A DNA stretch of 19,893 bases from TWA4 sp045121095 (GCA_045121095.1 JBGVFN010000066.1:1-19893), one strand, 5' to 3'; shown: positions 1-7,090, counted from the first letter of the stretch. Notes: generated from the sequence alone by a model not told the origin. Translations and numbers: made by a program.

Positions 1-1
1 C

Positions 2-73
2 TTTTTCTTCGCAGTTTGTCTGGGAAGTCTTTTTGCCATGCCTAAATTTGCAGTCACCTACTTTTCATCTTGA
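2..73 (+). CDS. Possible 3' end of an upstream plus-strand gene (partial)
   Basis: An open frame enters from the left edge and stops at TGA 71-73. The 23 visible residues start hydrophobic (FFFAVCLGSLFAMPKFAV), as at the end of a membrane helix. A second frame (3-149) is also open to the edge, so the choice of frame is uncertain. No family can be recognised from so short a piece. Confidence 0.2.
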   Translation, partial: FFFAVCLGSLFAMPKFAVTYFSS

Positions 74-150
74 GAATCCTGCATTGCAGGATTCTTACCG
101 CATTTTCAATCAGGATTGCGAACCTGTTTCGCAATTACCTATGAAGTAAT
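73..150. repeat. Cluster of three short inverted repeats
   Basis: Three hairpins lie in 78 bases: AGAATCCTGCA/TGCAGGATTCT at 73-83 and 85-95 with a 1-base centre, ATTGCGAA/TTCGCAAT at 115-122 and 128-135, and ATTAC/GTAAT at 134-138 and 146-150. None is followed by a T run on either strand, so they are not obvious terminators. The packing resembles a dispersed intergenic repeat element or a structured RNA, but copy number elsewhere cannot be judged from this window. Confidence 0.5.
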
Positions 151-152
151 AT

Positions 153-194
153 GAAAATAGCCTTGGTGAACAGGGGGCTGTTCACTGAGGCTAT
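153..194 (-). terminator. Intrinsic terminator of the padR operon
   Basis: A 17-bp stem (157-173 with 178-194, two G-T wobbles, GGGG loop on the plus strand) is followed on the minus strand by TTTTC. It lies 28 bases past the stop of the small membrane ORF and closes the padR/DUF2812/small ORF transcript. Confidence 0.75.
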
Positions 195-221
195 GGTAAC
201 ATAAATTTAGATTGATGACAA

Positions 222-314
222 CTACTTCTTTTTGCTCATCCATGCACAGCTGCAGGCTGCAAATATTCCCATAATAACCCAAGGGGCTGCTGCACTTACA
301 AACTCATAAATCAT
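222..314 (-). CDS. 30-residue single-helix membrane peptide
   Basis: ATG at 314 opens a 30-codon frame ending TAG at 222-224. The peptide begins MIYEFVSAAAPWVIMG, continues as a hydrophobic helix with a Cys pair, and ends in a basic MSKKK tail, so it should sit in the membrane with its C-terminus inside. The ribosome binding site GGGGAGG overlaps the stop codon of the upstream DUF2812 gene, with the ATG 6 bases after that stop, which suggests translational coupling. It is the last gene before the terminator. My impression is that similar tiny proteins follow PadR/DUF2812 pairs in related bacteria, but this is recall, not a search. Function is unknown; it may be a partner or modulator of the DUF2812 protein. 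Confidence 0.65.
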   Translation of the reverse strand: MIYEFVSAAAPWVIMGIFAACSCAWMSKKK

Positions 315-320
315 CCGAAT

Positions 321-869
321 TTACCTCCCCAGTTTCTTTTTATATTTCATATAATTCAGCCCATAATGCACAAAAATAGCTACATATAAGAGAATCACGG
401 CACCTAACAGGAACGCTGCCCCACCGTTAAATGCTGTATCGCAATTGATCTGTGCCAAAAACTGTGGAATCAGACATCCACAGAAAAGTGCAAGCAAAGG
501 CAGCATTTTTCCCCTGAAAATTCTCTGCATCATATCCAGCCGCGAACCGTCATCACAGAAAATTTCTTCTTCTCCTTGTTTCATCTCACAAACAGGCTTA
601 CGAAAATAGCTGTAACCTACATAATCCATGATATACTCCCAGCCGCAATCACGGAACATCTGCACATATTCCTCTTTATGCGTTCTTCCTTCCTGATTGT
701 AATCCAGCTGATAAATCACATCTTCCGGTTCACAACTTTCAAAATGGTAAATACCGAATCCTGTTACTTTAACAAACTTCCAGCCTTCTTTATGTCTTTG
801 GCGGAGATATAACTGTTCTTTTTCGTAGTCCATAATCGTAAAATATCTGATTTCCCATTTGGTTGCCAT
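321..869 (-). CDS. DUF2812 domain membrane protein
   Basis: The 182-residue protein has an N-terminal soluble domain (about 1-95) with the Trp/Tyr-rich pattern typical of DUF2812: WEIRYFTIMDYEKEQLYL, then a GW, GFGIYHF and CGWEYI series. Two hydrophobic segments follow at about 122-141 and 150-173, ending in a basic tail, so it is likely an inner-membrane protein with a cytoplasmic N-terminus. The ATG directly abuts the padR stop (TAGATG), and its site AAGGAGGG lies inside the 3' end of padR. DUF2812 proteins are commonly encoded beside PadR repressors; the biochemical role is unknown. The pairing suggests that PadR controls this membrane protein in response to a ligand or envelope signal (inference). 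Confidence 0.85.
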   Translation of the reverse strand: MATKWEIRYFTIMDYEKEQLYLRQRHKEGWKFVKVTGFGIYHFESCEPEDVIYQLDYNQEGRTHKEEYVQMFRDCGWEYIMDYVGYSYFRKPVCEMKQGEEEIFCDDGSRLDMMQRIFRGKMLPLLALFCGCLIPQFLAQINCDTAFNGGAAFLLGAVILLYVAIFVHYGLNYMKYKKKLGR

Positions 870-1184
870 CTAAAATCCCTCCTTTGAATTTCGATACAGT
901 CGCTCGATGCGTTTCAGTTCCAGCTGCAATACTTCGATTCCCAGCTCTGTAATCTGATAAATCTTACGTTTTTCTTCTTCCCGCACGAATCGGATCAATC
1001 CATCCTTTTCCATCTTTGATAAACTGCCATACATCGTCCCCGGACTTAAGCGAATCTCCCCATCCGTCATCCGCTCCACCATCTGCACAATCCCATATCC
1101 ATGATTGGGTTTCTGCAGACACAACAGGATATAAAAACCTGTTTCTGTCATGGGGACATAGACTTTTTTAATATGTGCATCCAA
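870..1184 (-). CDS. PadR family transcriptional repressor
   Basis: The 104-residue protein matches the PadR winged helix: a helix with ILLCLQKPNHGYGI, a recognition region ending SPGTMYGSLSKMEKDGLI, and a basic wing (EEEKRKIYQIT). The HGYGI and GTMYGSLSKME segments are the hallmark of the family. The C-terminal dimer helix is short, as in small PadR proteins. The start at 1184 has AGGAGGTG 9 bases upstream. It is the first gene of a three-gene operon whose promoter carries two palindromes, so autorepression is likely. The inducer is unknown. Confidence 0.9.
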   Translation of the reverse strand: MDAHIKKVYVPMTETGFYILLCLQKPNHGYGIVQMVERMTDGEIRLSPGTMYGSLSKMEKDGLIRFVREEEKRKIYQITELGIEVLQLELKRIERLYRNSKEGF

Positions 1185-1197
1185 GAGAACACCTCCT

Positions 1198-1229
1198 GTC
1201 TTCTTGTCTTCTTGTCTTCTTGTCTTCTT
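1198..1229. repeat. Four perfect tandem copies of an 8-bp unit
   Basis: GTCTTCTT is repeated four times without a break (1198, 1206, 1214, 1222), with a degenerate fifth copy. It lies in the padR 5' leader just upstream of the AGGAGGTG site; on the transcript it is a purine-rich AAGAAGAC run. It also falls inside a possible 26-residue upstream frame (1168-1248). Slippage would change leader length or that frame. Confidence 0.85.
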
Positions 1230-1313
1230 GTTTTCCTATCTGCTGCATGCTTCTCTTCTTACATTTCTATGTTTTTAAGTGTTTATGGTTTTGTGGAATA
1301 CATTTCACTTCGA

Positions 1314-1330
1314 TATATCGCAGTGCGATA
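1314..1330. promoter_or_regulatory. Second, weaker PadR-like operator
   Basis: TATCG-CAGTG-CGATA (1316-1330), preceded by TA on the left, repeats the core of the operator in the promoter. The centres are 35 bp apart. It lies downstream of the predicted padR transcription start, where binding could add to repression. Confidence 0.5.
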
Positions 1331-1346
1331 CTACTGTCATGTTTTT

Positions 1347-1375
1347 AGTATATCGTACTGCGATATATCTGTCAA
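1347..1375 (-). promoter_or_regulatory. padR promoter with embedded operator
   Basis: TTGACA (1370-1375) and TATACT (1347-1352) are separated by 17 bp on the minus strand, close to the sigma-A consensus. The spacer holds a perfect palindrome, TATATCG-TACTG-CGATATA (1349-1367), so a bound dimer would block polymerase. PadR proteins commonly bind AT-rich dyads in their own promoters; assignment to this PadR is inference from position. Confidence 0.75.
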
Positions 1376-1723
1376 GCTTCAATTTTCAATTTCATTTTTA
1401 AATATTGGGAAAATGGAGACTTACTCCACCAAAGGAAATGCAGACTTTTTAATTTTTGAATTATATAGATTCATATATGGACATAACTTTATAGATATAC
1501 GGATTTGAGGGTATATTTAAACATTTTCTTACTTCATATCATACCTTATAATTTCTTTTTCCGGGGTATAAACTGACAATTTCTGTTTTCATACCTCCAA
1601 ACGGGGGTATATGAGACGCAACTGCCTCAATATACCCCCGAATATAAAACGAAACTCCTGGCCAGCGCCAGTTCTACTTTCAGTTCTGTTGCCAGCTCTA
1701 TTCCCAGCCTCTATTCCAAGCCT
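1376..1723. other. Intergenic stretch without a convincing gene
   Basis: The region between the padR promoter and the end of the Hsp70 gene is AT-rich and holds no frame with a ribosome binding site at a sensible distance. It contains several GGGTATA/TATACCC motifs, the hairpin at 1602-1640 and the tandem repeats that run into the Hsp70 stop codon. Confidence 0.6.
1602..1640 (-). repeat. Strong GC-ended hairpin downstream of the Hsp70 gene
   Basis: CGGGGGTATATGAG (1602-1615) pairs with the 1626-1640 arm with a single bulged base and a 10-base loop. On the minus strand only TTT follows, so it is a weak terminator at best. It may still end or stabilise the Hsp70 transcript. Confidence 0.5.
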
Positions 1724-1734
1724 CTACTCCCAGC
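1696..1734. repeat. Three tandem 13-bp repeats across the Hsp70 stop codon
   Basis: CTCTATTCCCAGC, CTCTATTCCAAGC and CTCTACTCCCAGC follow each other exactly at 1696, 1709 and 1722. The last copy contains the stop codon (CTA at 1724-1726) and the codons for the final Ser-Trp-Glu. Weaker CCAG-containing echoes continue to about 1660. The copies therefore look like duplications of the gene's own end. Confidence 0.85.
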
Positions 1735-3415
1735 TTTCCAGTTCATCAAAGATCTGAACCAGTTCTTTTCGGAAGGAATCAATCTTTTTCTGGTCCTGTC
1801 CTGCCAGAACTGCGTCGAATCGTGACATCAGGTCCTGTATATACTGCCGGGTATCGCCCAGACTTTCTTCATAAAGTCTCTCTCCGCGGAAAATGACTTG
1901 TTTGTTGATTTCCTGCTCCCAGGGCAATACTTTCAGGTAGTCCAGCTCCTGCATGCGGGATCTGGCTTCCTCTTCGGAGAGTTTCAGGGCCGACTGCTGT
2001 AAAATAACGGTCTTTTCCTGGCCTGTGGATTCTACTTTTACCTTTACTTCCAGCAGCGCATTTACATCATAGGTGTATGTAATGCTGATGGCTTCTTCTC
2101 CTGCGGGCGCAGGGGGAACTCTCATATGAACGGTTCCAAGCAGCAGGTTATTTTTCGGGAAACGGCTTTCTCCCTGCAGGATGTCCACAGTGATTCTGGT
2201 CTGATTATCCTCTGCAGTGTAAAATGTTTCAGTGCGGCTTACAGGGATTACGGTGTTTCTCTCAATAATGGGATAAAACAGCAGCTGGTCATTTATTTTC
2301 CCGATTCCTTTTCTTAAAACGGAAGTTCCCAGAGTAAATGGACAGACATCTGTGAGCACCACTTCTTTCAGGACCTCGTTGCGCTGACTCATGGCACACT
2401 GAATGGCTGCGCCGAGGGCTACGGCTTCGTCCGGATTTACAGACATGTTGGGAAAACGGCCAAACAGCTTAATAATGAAGCGTTTCACAATGCGCAGCTT
2501 TGTGCCGCCGCCCACCAGAATAATATCGTCAATGTCCGACATTTTAAAGGAGGAGTCCCTTAAACTTCGTTCAATGGGTTCTTTCATCCTCTCCAAAAGC
2601 TTCTGACACGCCTTTTCGTATGCGGTCATGGTGATCTGTGCGTTATAAGCGGTTCCATCCAAATTACAGACGATAGAAACGGTATCACGGTCTGAAAATT
2701 CTTTTTTGGCTGCTTCACATTGATTTCTTACATGAGCCAGTTCTTTTGTGGATAATTTTTCCATATCACATCCGGCTTTTTTGCAGAACAGTTCCACTAA
2801 AATCTGTGTAAAATCTTCTCCGCCGATGTAATTATCCCCTGCAATGGCATGAACCTCTACAATTCCATCACAAAATTCCAGTATGGATACATCAAATGTA
2901 CCGCCTCCAAGGTCAAAAACCAGCACTACCTGGTCCAGATCCTTTTTCCCCACGCCATAGGCCAGCGCTGCGGCAGTTGGTTCGTTGATGATCCGCTTCA
3001 CTTCCAGTCCTGCCAGTTCTCCGGCCTGTTTTGTTGCCTTTCGCTGCAGTTCATTAAAATATGCAGGTACGCTGATGATCGCCTCTGTTACCGGCTGCTC
3101 CAAAAAACGCTCTGCATCTTCTTTCAGGGATTTCAGCATAATGGAGGACAGGGTTACTGCATCCATTTTCCGACGCCCCATTAAAAACTGTTTTTCAGTT
3201 CCCATGCTCCGTTTAAATACTTCCACGGTCTGCTCCGGGTATTTCACTTTTCGCTCTCTTGCAGTGGTACCAATATACAGCTGATCCTCCTCATCCACAC
3301 TGATAATGGACGGAGTCAGATATTCTCCCTGTTTATTAGGAATCAGCTTCGGCTCTTCCTCTGAAAAATACGCTGCAAGACAATTGGTTGTCCCAAGATC
3401 TATTCCTATTAACAT
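1724..3415 (-). CDS. HscC-like Hsp70 chaperone (short DnaK homologue)
   Basis: This 563-residue ATP-driven chaperone has the full Hsp70 nucleotide domain: phosphate-1 IGIDLGTTN (3-11), NEPTAAALAYG (144-154), phosphate-2 VFDLGGGTFDVSIL (166-179) and the adenosine motif VGGGTKL (301-307). The interdomain linker reads VVLTDV (352-357). The substrate domain is short (about 358-563), with a reduced helical lid and no acidic EEVD-like tail, so the length fits HscC (about 556 in E. coli) rather than DnaK (about 610-640). The ribosome site GAGGTGG is only about 3 bases from the ATG. The gene lies 164 bp downstream of the J-like TPR protein, on the same strand, and probably works with it as a specialised chaperone pair apart from the housekeeping dnaK-dnaJ-grpE set. 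Its clients are unknown. Confidence 0.9.
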   Translation of the reverse strand: MLIGIDLGTTNCLAAYFSEEEPKLIPNKQGEYLTPSIISVDEEDQLYIGTTARERKVKYPEQTVEVFKRSMGTEKQFLMGRRKMDAVTLSSIMLKSLKEDAERFLEQPVTEAIISVPAYFNELQRKATKQAGELAGLEVKRIINEPTAAALAYGVGKKDLDQVVLVFDLGGGTFDVSILEFCDGIVEVHAIAGDNYIGGEDFTQILVELFCKKAGCDMEKLSTKELAHVRNQCEAAKKEFSDRDTVSIVCNLDGTAYNAQITMTAYEKACQKLLERMKEPIERSLRDSSFKMSDIDDIILVGGGTKLRIVKRFIIKLFGRFPNMSVNPDEAVALGAAIQCAMSQRNEVLKEVVLTDVCPFTLGTSVLRKGIGKINDQLLFYPIIERNTVIPVSRTETFYTAEDNQTRITVDILQGESRFPKNNLLLGTVHMRVPPAPAGEEAISITYTYDVNALLEVKVKVESTGQEKTVILQQSALKLSEEEARSRMQELDYLKVLPWEQEINKQVIFRGERLYEESLGDTRQYIQDLMSRFDAVLAGQDQKKIDSFRKELVQIFDELESWE

Positions 3416-3447
3416 GTTCCACCTCTATCTACTTTGTCTTTTTTATA

Positions 3448-3491
3448 CTCCCAGAAGACAAACGGATATCTGCTCCTTTGTCCTCTGAGGG
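3448..3491. repeat. Inverted repeat with AGAAGACAAA/TTTGTCCTCT arms
   Basis: Arms at 3453-3462 and 3477-3486 flank a 14-base loop, with outer CTCC and GAGG bases extending the match. It lies in the J-like/Hsp70 gap. On the minus strand it starts CTCAGAGGACAAA, close to elements at 6777 and 6938. No T run follows, so it is more likely a transcript processing or stability hairpin, or a small repeat, than a terminator. Confidence 0.55.
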
Positions 3492-3579
3492 CAGCAACTG
3501 TTTCTGCCGTAACTTCTCTTTATTACAGCAGTTTTTCCTGCTGCTGCAGTTCTTACCTGATAATCTCTTTAAACAGCTG

Positions 3580-6500
3580 CTACAGCAGTTTCTTATCCAG
3601 CAACTGCTTCAAAACTGCAACGTCAAAATCATCCGATTTGATTTTTTCAGCACGCGCCAGGGCTTCTCTGCATTTTTCTGTATCACCCATCAGCTGATAC
3701 ATGACTGCCATTTTGGTGTACAGTTCTTGACACTGGCAGGCTTTGCAGAATATGCACATGGGTGATTTCATGCCTTTTTCAAAATACATCTGCGCTTTTT
3801 CATAGTCTCCCAGCAGCGAATAAAAACCGCCCATGCATTTATAGCGATCTTTCAGCTGACCGCCCATTTTCTGGTTCTGCTCCAGCTGCTTTAAGCCTTT
3901 TTTGGCAAAGCATTCTGCTTTCTGGCGGTCACCTGAAACCAGACTTGCCAATGCTGCATAGTAATAAATCTCTATATAATCCGGCCATTCTTTAATACTT
4001 GACAGGAAATATTTTAATGCTTTTTTCGGTTTTCCTTCATAAAGATTGATGCATCCCATATATTCTCTTGCTTCGAATTCCGAAACTTCCGCCATATCCA
4101 GAATTTCTTTTGCCTTTTTATACTCACCCTTTGCAATGTACAGTTCTCCGGCTTTTAATTTGTATGCATCGTCTTTGAACAGCTTTTTCCGGCTTTTCTG
4201 CCAGAGTTTTAACATCTTTTCGGCATCTTTATAGTTCCCCAGCTCTAATTCCAGGTCAAACAGCAGATCATATGCAAGCATCTTATCTCCTGCGTCGCCT
4301 TTTTGCAGCAGCAGTTCATATTGCCTGCGGGCGGAGTCAAAGTCTCCCAAATGACAATAACAGCAGGCAATCTCTTCGTAATAATTTTCTTCCGTATCCT
4401 CTTCATTTAATACGTTATAGATTTCGATGGCCTTCCGGGCTTCCCCTAAAACATTATGGTATAATGCCTGTAATTTGTGGACCCCCATATCCTCATCATC
4501 CCGGGCTTCTGCTGCCTGAAGCATTCGTTCTGCTTCCTCCAGATTTCCGGCAAATATCTCATTGAAGCCTTTGTTGACATAAAAGAAGAGACTTCCTGCC
4601 TGTTCCAGCTGGTTCCAGCATTTGGCTGCAGTTTCCATATCTCCGTTTTTTTCGCAAATATCCGCCATTTTTGAGTTGGCGCCTTCATGATAGGGATTGA
4701 GACGCAGGATTTCTCTTACATCCTTTTCCACACCCTCTTCGTCTTCAAATCTTGTATTTACCAGCCAGCGTTTTTCCAGCAGCGGAATGTAATCCGGTTC
4801 TTTTTTCACGCCTTCATTTAAATGTTTAAATATAACAAGGCCGCGTTTATCCAGCTCTATATCCACCTGAACCAGATGCTCATAAACCTCACCGATATGC
4901 TCCAGATCACTCTTTTCCGGGTCATATCCTTTGATGATTTCCTCGAATATTTTCTGCGCTGCTTCATAATTTCCGCTGTATTCCTGATAAATTCCCCGCA
5001 TCAGGCGCACAGAATCGGTGTCATATCCCTTTTCTTCAAAAAATGCAAAGGTATCTTCCACTTCCTGCTGCGCTCCCGCTTCCAGATAAATTTTCATGCG
5101 GTAAATATGGGCTTCCATATTCTCTTCATCCAGCATGCAGAGATATTCAAAGTCATCATGTGCTTCCTGCAGCGCTTTTACCTGGAAACAGCACATACCG
5201 CGGCCAAATCGATACATGGGATGTCTGGGATTTTGCTCGATCAGCTGAGAAAATGTATCTGCTGCCAGCTCATAAAACTGAAAACGCATAAGTATGGTTG
5301 CTTTCTGTAAGAGCTGTTCTTCCAGATTGGAGGTCAGTGCAATTCCTTCATCCAAATCTTCCAGCGCACCCTTTTTCTGTCCCAGATTTAATCTGGCTGC
5401 CCCGCGCATCATATGGGCCTCTGTCAGATAACGCAGATTATCCTTATTTTTCTCTGCAGCTTCCAGCAGCTGAATCAGATCATCTGCCAGAGACAAGGCA
5501 TTTTCCCACGCCCGATTCCGATGCTGAATCAGCATACAGATTCTCAGATGCTTTAATTTCCACATTTCCTTTCCTTCCAGCAGATCTATGGTTTTCTGAG
5601 CTTCTTCCAATCTGTTTCTCCGATAATAAACCAGTGACAAGTCATAAATATCTTCTTCGGCAAGGGTGCCCTGCTGCAGCTGTTTTTCAAAAATCGGAAT
5701 GATTTCTTCATCCAGCTGGTCTAAAAATCCGGACATGCTGAGCTGCAGCTGGGTATTTTCTGTATGAAATAACAGATCCCTGGCTTCCCTGTACTTTTTC
5801 TGCTCCCGCAGGGAAATGGCAAGCAAAATCAGGGCATTTTCATAATCCGGATTGATCTCCAGAGTTCTGCAAAAATACGGCTCTGCTTCCTGTGCCCGCC
5901 CCTGTTTTAACAGATATTCGCCTTTGGCAAAAACAGCCTCATCATATTCCCCCCAGATATCCTCAATATTCTGCAGGATTTCTCCCACTTTTTCTCCATC
6001 TTCCCGATAAAATTCCGCCCTTTTGATTTCCGCAGAAGGATGCTGAATCCCGGTTTCATCCAGCCGTTTTAAAAGCAATGCGGCCCGTTCTGTGCTGCGC
6101 TCCTGAAGCGCATTGCACAATTCATTAAAATCCTGCAGATACTCATCATAATCTGCTTCCGGCAGCGGATTCAGAGCAAAATAATGATGCTGGGGGTATT
6201 CTTCTTCTTTCAGTTTGTAATTCACAAAATAATCCAGCAGCGGCTCCGGAAAATACTCTGCCAGCTCATCCAGCTTTTCTGTAAAATGAAAGACATCTTC
6301 TGCTTTTTTTATCGCTGCCTGTGAAATATAAATATGCTCTGCAAAAAAGCCCATAAATTCCTTACCGGCTTCATCTCTTGTATCTAACGAATAACACACT
6401 TCATCCTGAAATAACGCTTCCCAGGCTTCCAGCCGAAATCTTTTTGTATTATCTTTATAAAGCAATTCCAGCTTAAGCTTCCACTGGTCCACGGTGCTTT

Positions 6501-6738
6501 TATTGGAACCACCATTCATGTCATTGTCCAGACTGCCATTTAAACCACTGTCAGTACTACCGTTTAAACCACTGCCTGTCTCCACTTCTTTTAATGCTTT
6601 TTCATAAGCTTCTCTCAATTCCATAAAAGCCTCCGGCTGGCTTTCAGGGTTTACTTCACGTAATTTCGCTCTGTATGCAGATTTAATTTTCTTTTTATCA
6701 TCAGTCGATTCAATCTCCAAAATTTTCCAAATATTCAT
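3580..6738 (-). CDS. Giant TPR protein with a degenerate N-terminal J-like domain
   Basis: Residues 1 to about 52 form a J-like helical hairpin (WKILEIESTDDKKKIKSAYR, then FMELREAYEKAL), but the catalytic HPD tripeptide is replaced by Asn30-Pro31-Glu32. A low-complexity Gly-Ser-Asn linker with a tandem SGLNGS repeat follows at about 56-82. From about 250 to the end there are many helix-pair repeats with tetratricopeptide spacing and signatures (for example YENALILLAISLREQKKYREA and GDFDSARRQYELLLQKGD, each one repeat core). No signal peptide or membrane helix is seen, so it should be cytoplasmic. The start has GGAGAGGG a few bases upstream. The neighbour is an HscC-like Hsp70, which parallels E. 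coli HscC and its unusual J partners. It probably recruits clients or partners to that Hsp70; whether NPE can stimulate ATP hydrolysis is open. Confidence 0.8.
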   Translation of the reverse strand: MNIWKILEIESTDDKKKIKSAYRAKLREVNPESQPEAFMELREAYEKALKEVETGSGLNGSTDSGLNGSLDNDMNGGSNKSTVDQWKLKLELLYKDNTKRFRLEAWEALFQDEVCYSLDTRDEAGKEFMGFFAEHIYISQAAIKKAEDVFHFTEKLDELAEYFPEPLLDYFVNYKLKEEEYPQHHYFALNPLPEADYDEYLQDFNELCNALQERSTERAALLLKRLDETGIQHPSAEIKRAEFYREDGEKVGEILQNIEDIWGEYDEAVFAKGEYLLKQGRAQEAEPYFCRTLEINPDYENALILLAISLREQKKYREARDLLFHTENTQLQLSMSGFLDQLDEEIIPIFEKQLQQGTLAEEDIYDLSLVYYRRNRLEEAQKTIDLLEGKEMWKLKHLRICMLIQHRNRAWENALSLADDLIQLLEAAEKNKDNLRYLTEAHMMRGAARLNLGQKKGALEDLDEGIALTSNLEEQLLQKATILMRFQFYELAADTFSQLIEQNPRHPMYRFGRGMCCFQVKALQEAHDDFEYLCMLDEENMEAHIYRMKIYLEAGAQQEVEDTFAFFEEKGYDTDSVRLMRGIYQEYSGNYEAAQKIFEEIIKGYDPEKSDLEHIGEVYEHLVQVDIELDKRGLVIFKHLNEGVKKEPDYIPLLEKRWLVNTRFEDEEGVEKDVREILRLNPYHEGANSKMADICEKNGDMETAAKCWNQLEQAGSLFFYVNKGFNEIFAGNLEEAERMLQAAEARDDEDMGVHKLQALYHNVLGEARKAIEIYNVLNEEDTEENYYEEIACCYCHLGDFDSARRQYELLLQKGDAGDKMLAYDLLFDLELELGNYKDAEKMLKLWQKSRKKLFKDDAYKLKAGELYIAKGEYKKAKEILDMAEVSEFEAREYMGCINLYEGKPKKALKYFLSSIKEWPDYIEIYYYAALASLVSGDRQKAECFAKKGLKQLEQNQKMGGQLKDRYKCMGGFYSLLGDYEKAQMYFEKGMKSPMCIFCKACQCQELYTKMAVMYQLMGDTEKCREALARAEKIKSDDFDVAVLKQLLDKKLL
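6532..6579. repeat. Two 24-bp tandem repeats in the J-like protein linker
   Basis: Units at 6532-6555 and 6556-6579 share the core TTTAAACCACTG and encode two successive SGLNGS(T/L)D octapeptides. A third, decayed copy encodes DMNGGSNK. The reading frame is kept, so the linker length can vary without breaking the gene. Confidence 0.75.
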
Positions 6739-6776
6739 AGTCCCTCTCCCTTATCATGAGTATTTGTCTCATATCC

Positions 6777-6815
6777 CCTCAGCGACAAAAGGATATACGT
6801 TCTCCTTATCCACTG
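6777..6815. repeat. CTCAG-type imperfect hairpin upstream of the J-like gene
   Basis: CAGCGACAAAAGGA (6780-6793) pairs imperfectly with TCCTTATCCACTG (6803-6815). It lies in the likely 5' leader of the J-like gene and shares the CTCAG..GACAAA start with the hairpins at 3448 and 6938. Confidence 0.45.
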
Positions 6816-6937
6816 CAGATATTGTGCCCTTGAAGTTTCTTTATATATCTTTATGTATTTAAAATATCATACCACATTACTCACAAAAGGTCTCTGCTCT
6901 TTACAAAAACTTAATATTTATATCCATAATTCCTGCC

Positions 6938-6976
6938 CTCAGCGTGCATGAAGATACACGCCCTTTGTCCGCTGAG
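6938..6976. repeat. CTCAGCG/CGCTGAG inverted repeat
   Basis: Perfect 7-base ends at 6938-6944 and 6970-6976 enclose an inner GCGTG/CACGC stem and the shared string CTTTGTCC. It is the third CTCAG-type element around the chaperone genes. It lies about 30 bp upstream of the plus-strand -35 box, so it may also be a regulator site for the PPDK_N gene. Confidence 0.5.
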
Positions 6977-7008
6977 TGTAAAATACAATGCCACATATGC
7001 TTGAAGGC

Positions 7009-7037
7009 TTGAATTCATGAAATCAATATGATATAGT
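7009..7037 (+). promoter_or_regulatory. Predicted promoter of the PPDK_N gene
   Basis: TTGAAT (7009-7014) and TATAGT (7032-7037) are spaced 17 bp, giving a start at about 7043-7045. It is the best plus-strand promoter in the gap and lies directly before the leader terminator. Confidence 0.6.
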
Positions 7038-7046
7038 AACATCATC

Positions 7047-7090
7047 AGGCAGAACAACGTGGTTCTTTTTCCAGTTGTTCTGCCTTTTTT
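7047..7090 (+). terminator. Leader terminator (possible attenuator) of the PPDK_N gene
   Basis: AGGCAGAACAAC (7047-7058) pairs perfectly with GTTGTTCTGCCT (7074-7085) and is followed by a T run through 7090. It lies only a few bases past the predicted start and about 120 bases before the coding region, with no plus-strand gene upstream to terminate. A competing small hairpin AGAAC/GTTCT (7051-7055 with 7062-7066) and a later CCAGTGT/ACACTGG pair (7110-7116, 7173-7179) give alternative folds. Control by premature termination is likely; the signal is unknown. Confidence 0.75.

Larger units (their letters stand above)
6739..7008. other. Divergent intergenic region between the J-like and PPDK_N genes
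   Basis: No gene is seen. The stretch holds two CTCAG-ended hairpins (6777-6815 and 6938-6976) and an AT-rich block (6840-6930) suitable for minus-strand promoter elements of the J-like gene, though no -35/-10 pair there is convincing. The plus-strand promoter starts at 7009. Confidence 0.5.

Noticed and set aside
1101..1508. Plus-strand 135-codon frame opposite padR
   Set aside because: It is antisense to padR and its promoter, is made largely of the octamer repeat and AT-rich DNA, and has no ribosome site.
1534..1590. 17-codon minus-strand frame after the Hsp70 gene (MKTEIVSLYPGKRNYKV)
   Set aside because: GGAGG lies only one base from its ATG, too close to work, and nothing else supports it.
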